Source: Parvularcula sp963922235 | Lineage (GTDB): Bacteria; Pseudomonadota; Alphaproteobacteria; Caulobacterales; Parvularculaceae | Assembly: GCA_963922235.1 (NCBI GenBank) | Contig: CAWUIJ010000110.1 | Coordinates: 1-9,394, forward strand | DNA: 9,394 nucleotides | Reading direction: 5' to 3' | Position numbers and translations under genes: made by a program | In this document: piece after piece, positions 7,201 to 9,394 of the stretch | How positions within the stretch are numbered: the stretch's first letter is position 1 | How the letters are laid out: the number at the start of each line of letters is the position of its first letter | The notes under the pieces: model-generated | What the model saw: the letters and a program-made list of their open reading frames with translations, nothing else | Told to the model about the DNA's origin: nothing | Database searches by the model: none

Positions 7201-7237
7201 CCGGTTCTGCTTTTTATGGGAGGAAAAGCAGAACCGG
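7201..7237. repeat. Perfect 14-bp inverted repeat (hairpin 2)
   Basis: CCGGTTCTGCTTTT at 7201-7214 is exactly complementary to AAAAGCAGAACCGG at 7224-7237, with the nine-base loop tatgggagg. It starts three bases after hairpin 1 ends. The T run is inside the stem rather than after it, and neither strand has a T tract on the far side, so it does not match a Rho-independent terminator. It may block 3' exonucleases, act as a bidirectional structural end, or belong to a dispersed palindromic repeat family. Confidence 0.9.
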
Positions 7238-7244
7238 ACGGAGT

Positions 7245-7330
7245 ATCCACCTCGCGGGACGTGGATCGTCCAAGAGCCATCGGTTCCCGGACGAGCTGTG
7301 TCTGGCGACCGTTGGTCGAGCAACGACACA
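7245..7330. repeat. Further shorter inverted repeats in the spacer
   Basis: ATCCAC at 7245-7250 pairs with GTGGAT at 7261-7266 (ten-base loop). Next, CGTTG at 7310-7314 pairs with CAACG at 7321-7325 and is extended by TGTGT at 7297-7301 with ACACA at 7326-7330 after a one-sided bulge of eight bases. Each alone could be chance; together with the two long stems just upstream they make the whole spacer rich in self-pairing sequence. No open frame in this spacer looks like a gene. Confidence 0.45.
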
Positions 7331-7400
7331 CGGTGAACTGGATGCTAGCTATCGCCTGTCGCCCAAGGGAGGCTCTTCACCTCAAGAAGGCGCATGACAG

Positions 7401-7430
7401 GGCCGCCTGGCTCTGCTAGCGCGCGCGGCC
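7401..7430 (+). promoter_or_regulatory. Hairpin abutting the der start codon
   Basis: GGCCGC at 7401-7406 is complementary to GCGGCC at 7425-7430, and the stem ends directly against the ATG of der at 7431. No Shine-Dalgarno is seen in the usual window (the bases before the ATG are gctagcgcgcgcggcc). Such a stem could hide or present the start region; translation may rely on an S1-type or leader-independent mode. Function is inferred. Confidence 0.35.
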
Positions 7431-8801
7431 ATGCTCAAACTCGCTATCATCGGTCGCCCCAATGTGGGCAAATCCACGCTGTTCAACCGCCTGGCCGGGC
7501 GGAAACTGGCAATTGTGGACGATCGCCCAGGCGTGACGCGGGATCGGCGGGACCTCGATATCCAGTTCGGGGACTTCGAAGTCCGCCTGATGGACACTGC
7601 GGGCCTTGAGGATGCTGCCGATGGCTCGCTCCAAGCCCGCATGCGCGCAGGAACCGAACGCGCGGTGAGCGAGGCAGACGTCGCCTTCTTCCTCGTCGAC
7701 GCGCGGTCGGGGCTGACGGCGCAGGACAGGAACCTGGCCGAGATCCTGCGCGTCTCTCCCACACCTGTCGTGGTCGTTGCGAATAAGACCGAAGGCCGGG
7801 GCGAAGAGGGAGCCTATGAAGCTTTCGAGCTCGGCCTTGGCGAACCCGTGGCCATTTCAGCGGAACACGGCGAGGGCATGGCCGATCTCTACCGGTCCCT
7901 TTGCGACGTGGTCGAAGAGCACGGCATCGATCCTGACAAGGACCCCGATGAAGAGGGAGAGCTCAAACCTCTTCGCGTGGCGATCGTCGGCCGACCAAAT
8001 GCGGGTAAGTCCACACTGATCAACCGTCTTCTCGAAGAAGAGCGCATGCTGACGGGTCCTGAAGCAGGGATTACCCGGGATTCGATTTCTGTCGATTGGA
8101 CCTGGCATGACGGGGAACGCGAGTGGCCCGTCAGCCTTTGGGACACCGCGGGCATGCGCAAAAAGGCGAAGGTCCAGGATAAGCTTGAAAAGCTCTCCGT
8201 GGGCGACACGCTCCGCGCGATCCGGTTTTCCGAGGTCACCGTTCTGATGATCGACGCGACCATGCCTTTTGAAAAGCAAGATCTGCAAATCGCTGATTTC
8301 ATGTCCAATGAAGGACGCGCAGCGATCATTGCGGTCAACAAATGGGACCTGGTCGAGGATACAGATCTTGCGGCGAAAGAGCTTCGGCTCGATGCCCTTC
8401 GCGCCATGCCGCAATTTGGCGGTGTTCGGATTGTTTTTCTGTCAGCGCTCACCGGACGGCATACGGACAAGCTGATGCCAGCGATCAAAGACGCCTATAT
8501 TGATTGGAACGCCAAGGTGAAAACCTCGGATCTCAACGATTGGCTTTCAGGCGTCCAAGCCCATCACCCGCCACCGGCCGTTGGAGGCAGGCGGATCAAG
8601 ATGCGCTATGCCGCGCAGATCAAATCGCGCCCCCCAACCTTTGTGATCAAATGCGCACGAGCCGCGGACGTGCCGGAGACCTATCGCCGGTATCTGATCA
8701 ACTCTCTTCGCGATGCCTTCGAACTCGGTGGGACACCCGTCCGTGTACAGCTCAAAGCCGGAGACAACCCTTACGCAGAGAAAGCAAAGTCCAAGCGCTA
8801 G
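7431..8801 (+). CDS. der: Ribosome-assembly GTPase Der (EngA)
   Basis: Der is a cytosolic GTPase with two tandem G domains that helps mature the 50S ribosomal subunit and is essential in most bacteria examined. This 456-residue copy is the usual length. First G domain: GRPNVGKS (8-15), PGVTRDRR, DTAG (55-58), NKTE (118-121). An acidic linker (about 162-178, HGIDPDKDPDEEGE) leads to the second: GRPNAGKS (187-194), GITRDS, DTAG (238-241), NKWD (303-306). A KH-like RNA-binding domain follows (about 358-445), ending in a basic tail KAKSKR. The start at 7431 is the only one possible: an in-frame TGA lies at 7395-7397 and no other ATG, GTG or TTG occurs between. There is no visible Shine-Dalgarno. 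The preceding 286-base spacer contains the hairpins listed separately, so der is probably transcribed independently of the exported hydrolase. Confidence 0.97.
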   Translation: MLKLAIIGRPNVGKSTLFNRLAGRKLAIVDDRPGVTRDRRDLDIQFGDFEVRLMDTAGLEDAADGSLQARMRAGTERAVSEADVAFFLVDARSGLTAQDRNLAEILRVSPTPVVVVANKTEGRGEEGAYEAFELGLGEPVAISAEHGEGMADLYRSLCDVVEEHGIDPDKDPDEEGELKPLRVAIVGRPNAGKSTLINRLLEEERMLTGPEAGITRDSISVDWTWHDGEREWPVSLWDTAGMRKKAKVQDKLEKLSVGDTLRAIRFSEVTVLMIDATMPFEKQDLQIADFMSNEGRAAIIAVNKWDLVEDTDLAAKELRLDALRAMPQFGGVRIVFLSALTGRHTDKLMPAIKDAYIDWNAKVKTSDLNDWLSGVQAHHPPPAVGGRRIKMRYAAQIKSRPPTFVIKCARAADVPETYRRYLINSLRDAFELGGTPVRVQLKAGDNPYAEKAKSKR

Positions 8802-8861
8802 CGGCGCGGCCTATCTTTGTACTTTTCGAATGCGCTGCCCGATTTGCGGCGCCAGTCCCTG

Positions 8862-8892
8862 AAAACCTGTGGCAGGTCACGCCTAGGTTTTT
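8862..8892 (+). terminator. Possible terminator between der and the cupin gene
   Basis: AAAACCT at 8862-8868 pairs with AGGTTTT at 8885-8891, closing a 16-base interior that can itself fold (GTG 8869-8871 with CAC 8878-8880). Five T at 8888-8892 overlap the stem's right arm. It lies 60 bases after der and ends immediately before the Shine-Dalgarno of the next gene, so it could equally act on that gene's translation. The stem is AT-rich at its base. Confidence 0.35.
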
Positions 8893-8903
8893 CGGAGGCA
8901 AAT

Positions 8904-9394
8904 ATGGTCGCTCTCACCGGGTCAAAAACGAGCCGTACACTCATGATCCTTGGTATGGGTTCCGCGGTTCTCGCTGCGTTCGGCAGCACGACGAACGCCC
9001 ATGCAGATGAGCCCGCGGATCCGCTAGCCTGGACGCTCAGCGATATCGATTGGCCAGAGCCGGCCGCTGACGGCACCAAATATCGCGTATTGGAAGGCTC
9101 CCGTGAGAGCGGCACGTTCTCCTACGCCTTCTTCATCCCAGCGGGGCTCTGGGATCCTGCACATTGGCACAGCCAAGACGCCCGCGTCTTTGTGGCCGAA
9201 GGGGAGCTTCGCATCGGCTACGGAATCGACAGCGATCACGCCGAAATCGAGGTCTATCCAGCTGGCTCCTTCCTTGTTGTGCCCGCGAATGCGGTTCATT
9301 TCGATGGAGCAGAGGTCGACACTACGATCTTAGGTGTCGCGTCGGGGCCCTGGTCTACGACCTATGCGGACAAAGACGCGACGCCGTCAGCGGG
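8904..9394 (+). CDS. Exported cupin-domain protein (3' partial)
   Basis: The frame opens at ATG 8904, preceded at five bases by a good Shine-Dalgarno GGAGG (8894-8898), and runs off the window after 163 codons. The N-terminus is a signal peptide: basic SKTSR, hydrophobic LMILGMGSAVLAAF, then a likely cut after AHA near residue 34. The mature part shows a cupin barrel: motif 1 is GLWDPAHWHSQDARVFVAEGELRIG (split here as GLWDPAHWH then SQDARVFVAEGE) with His87 and His89, and motif 2 is PAGSFLVVPANAVHF with His132. The glutamate that usually follows the HxH pair in motif 1 seems replaced by Ala/Arg, so metal ligation would be unusual. Cupins include small metalloenzymes and sensors; no substrate can be assigned. 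It may be preceded by a terminator, so it is probably not co-transcribed with der. Confidence 0.8.
   Translation, partial: MVALTGSKTSRTLMILGMGSAVLAAFGSTTNAHADEPADPLAWTLSDIDWPEPAADGTKYRVLEGSRESGTFSYAFFIPAGLWDPAHWHSQDARVFVAEGELRIGYGIDSDHAEIEVYPAGSFLVVPANAVHFDGAEVDTTILGVASGPWSTTYADKDATPSA

Noticed and set aside
7201..7237. The 14-bp stem as a Rho-independent terminator for the hydrolase gene
   Set aside because: There is no T tract after the stem on either strand; the T run lies within the stem.
7158..7330. CRISPR array
   Set aside because: The repeats are inverted pairs of different sequence, not regularly spaced direct repeats.
7017..7397. Plus-strand open frame of 126 codons spanning the hairpin spacer
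   Set aside because: It starts inside the hydrolase C-terminus in another frame, encodes low-complexity Arg/Ser-rich sequence and is explained by inverted-repeat DNA.
8504..9010. Plus-strand open frame of 168 codons running across the end of der
   Set aside because: It overlaps the der KH-like domain out of frame and then the cupin signal peptide; its composition (Arg/Pro/Gln-rich) is typical of a shadow frame.

Overview
The window looks like an alphaproteobacterial chromosome. The evidence is protein style only: the second-half sequence of Der, the Mrp-like antiporter subunits and the tight ATGA overlaps. Caulobacterales or Hyphomonadales-type bacteria are my best guess, but no marker here fixes the lineage. 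All convincing genes are on the + strand.

Layout. Positions 1-2659 are the 3' end of a Mrp/complex-I-like cation/proton antiporter operon: the C-terminal part of one large membrane subunit, a 98-residue two-helix protein, and a second large proton-channel subunit of 586 residues. These are joined by two ATGA stop/start overlaps. Positions 2867-5020 hold a two-component pair. The OmpR-type response regulator is broken twice: a stop right after the only plausible ATG, and a one-base frameshift at a run of six G near the end of the DNA-binding domain. The sensor histidine kinase is intact in length but has glycine in place of the acidic residue that normally follows the phospho-accepting histidine. 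Positions 5195-7144 encode an exported 649-residue protein with a haloalkane-dehalogenase-like alpha/beta hydrolase domain fused to a second, C-terminal domain. Positions 7145-7430 carry no gene but contain a string of inverted repeats, two of them perfect and long (11 and 14 bp). Positions 7431-8801 are the ribosome-assembly GTPase Der, and 8904 to the window end is the start of an exported cupin protein.

How it fits together. The antiporter operon and der look like ordinary high-GC core genes. The block between them (two-component pair plus exported hydrolase) looks less GC-rich and is bounded on its right by the hairpin-rich spacer, so it may be an accessory insert. Because the regulator is broken and the kinase has a changed active-site neighbour, the signalling pair is probably decaying or already lost. 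The hydrolase has its own ribosome binding site and a leader that can fold over it.

The most interesting items are the exported dehalogenase-fold/C-terminal-domain fusion, the doubly damaged regulator with an altered kinase, and the hairpin array in front of der. I did not find a CRISPR array, tRNA, rRNA or recognisable transposase.
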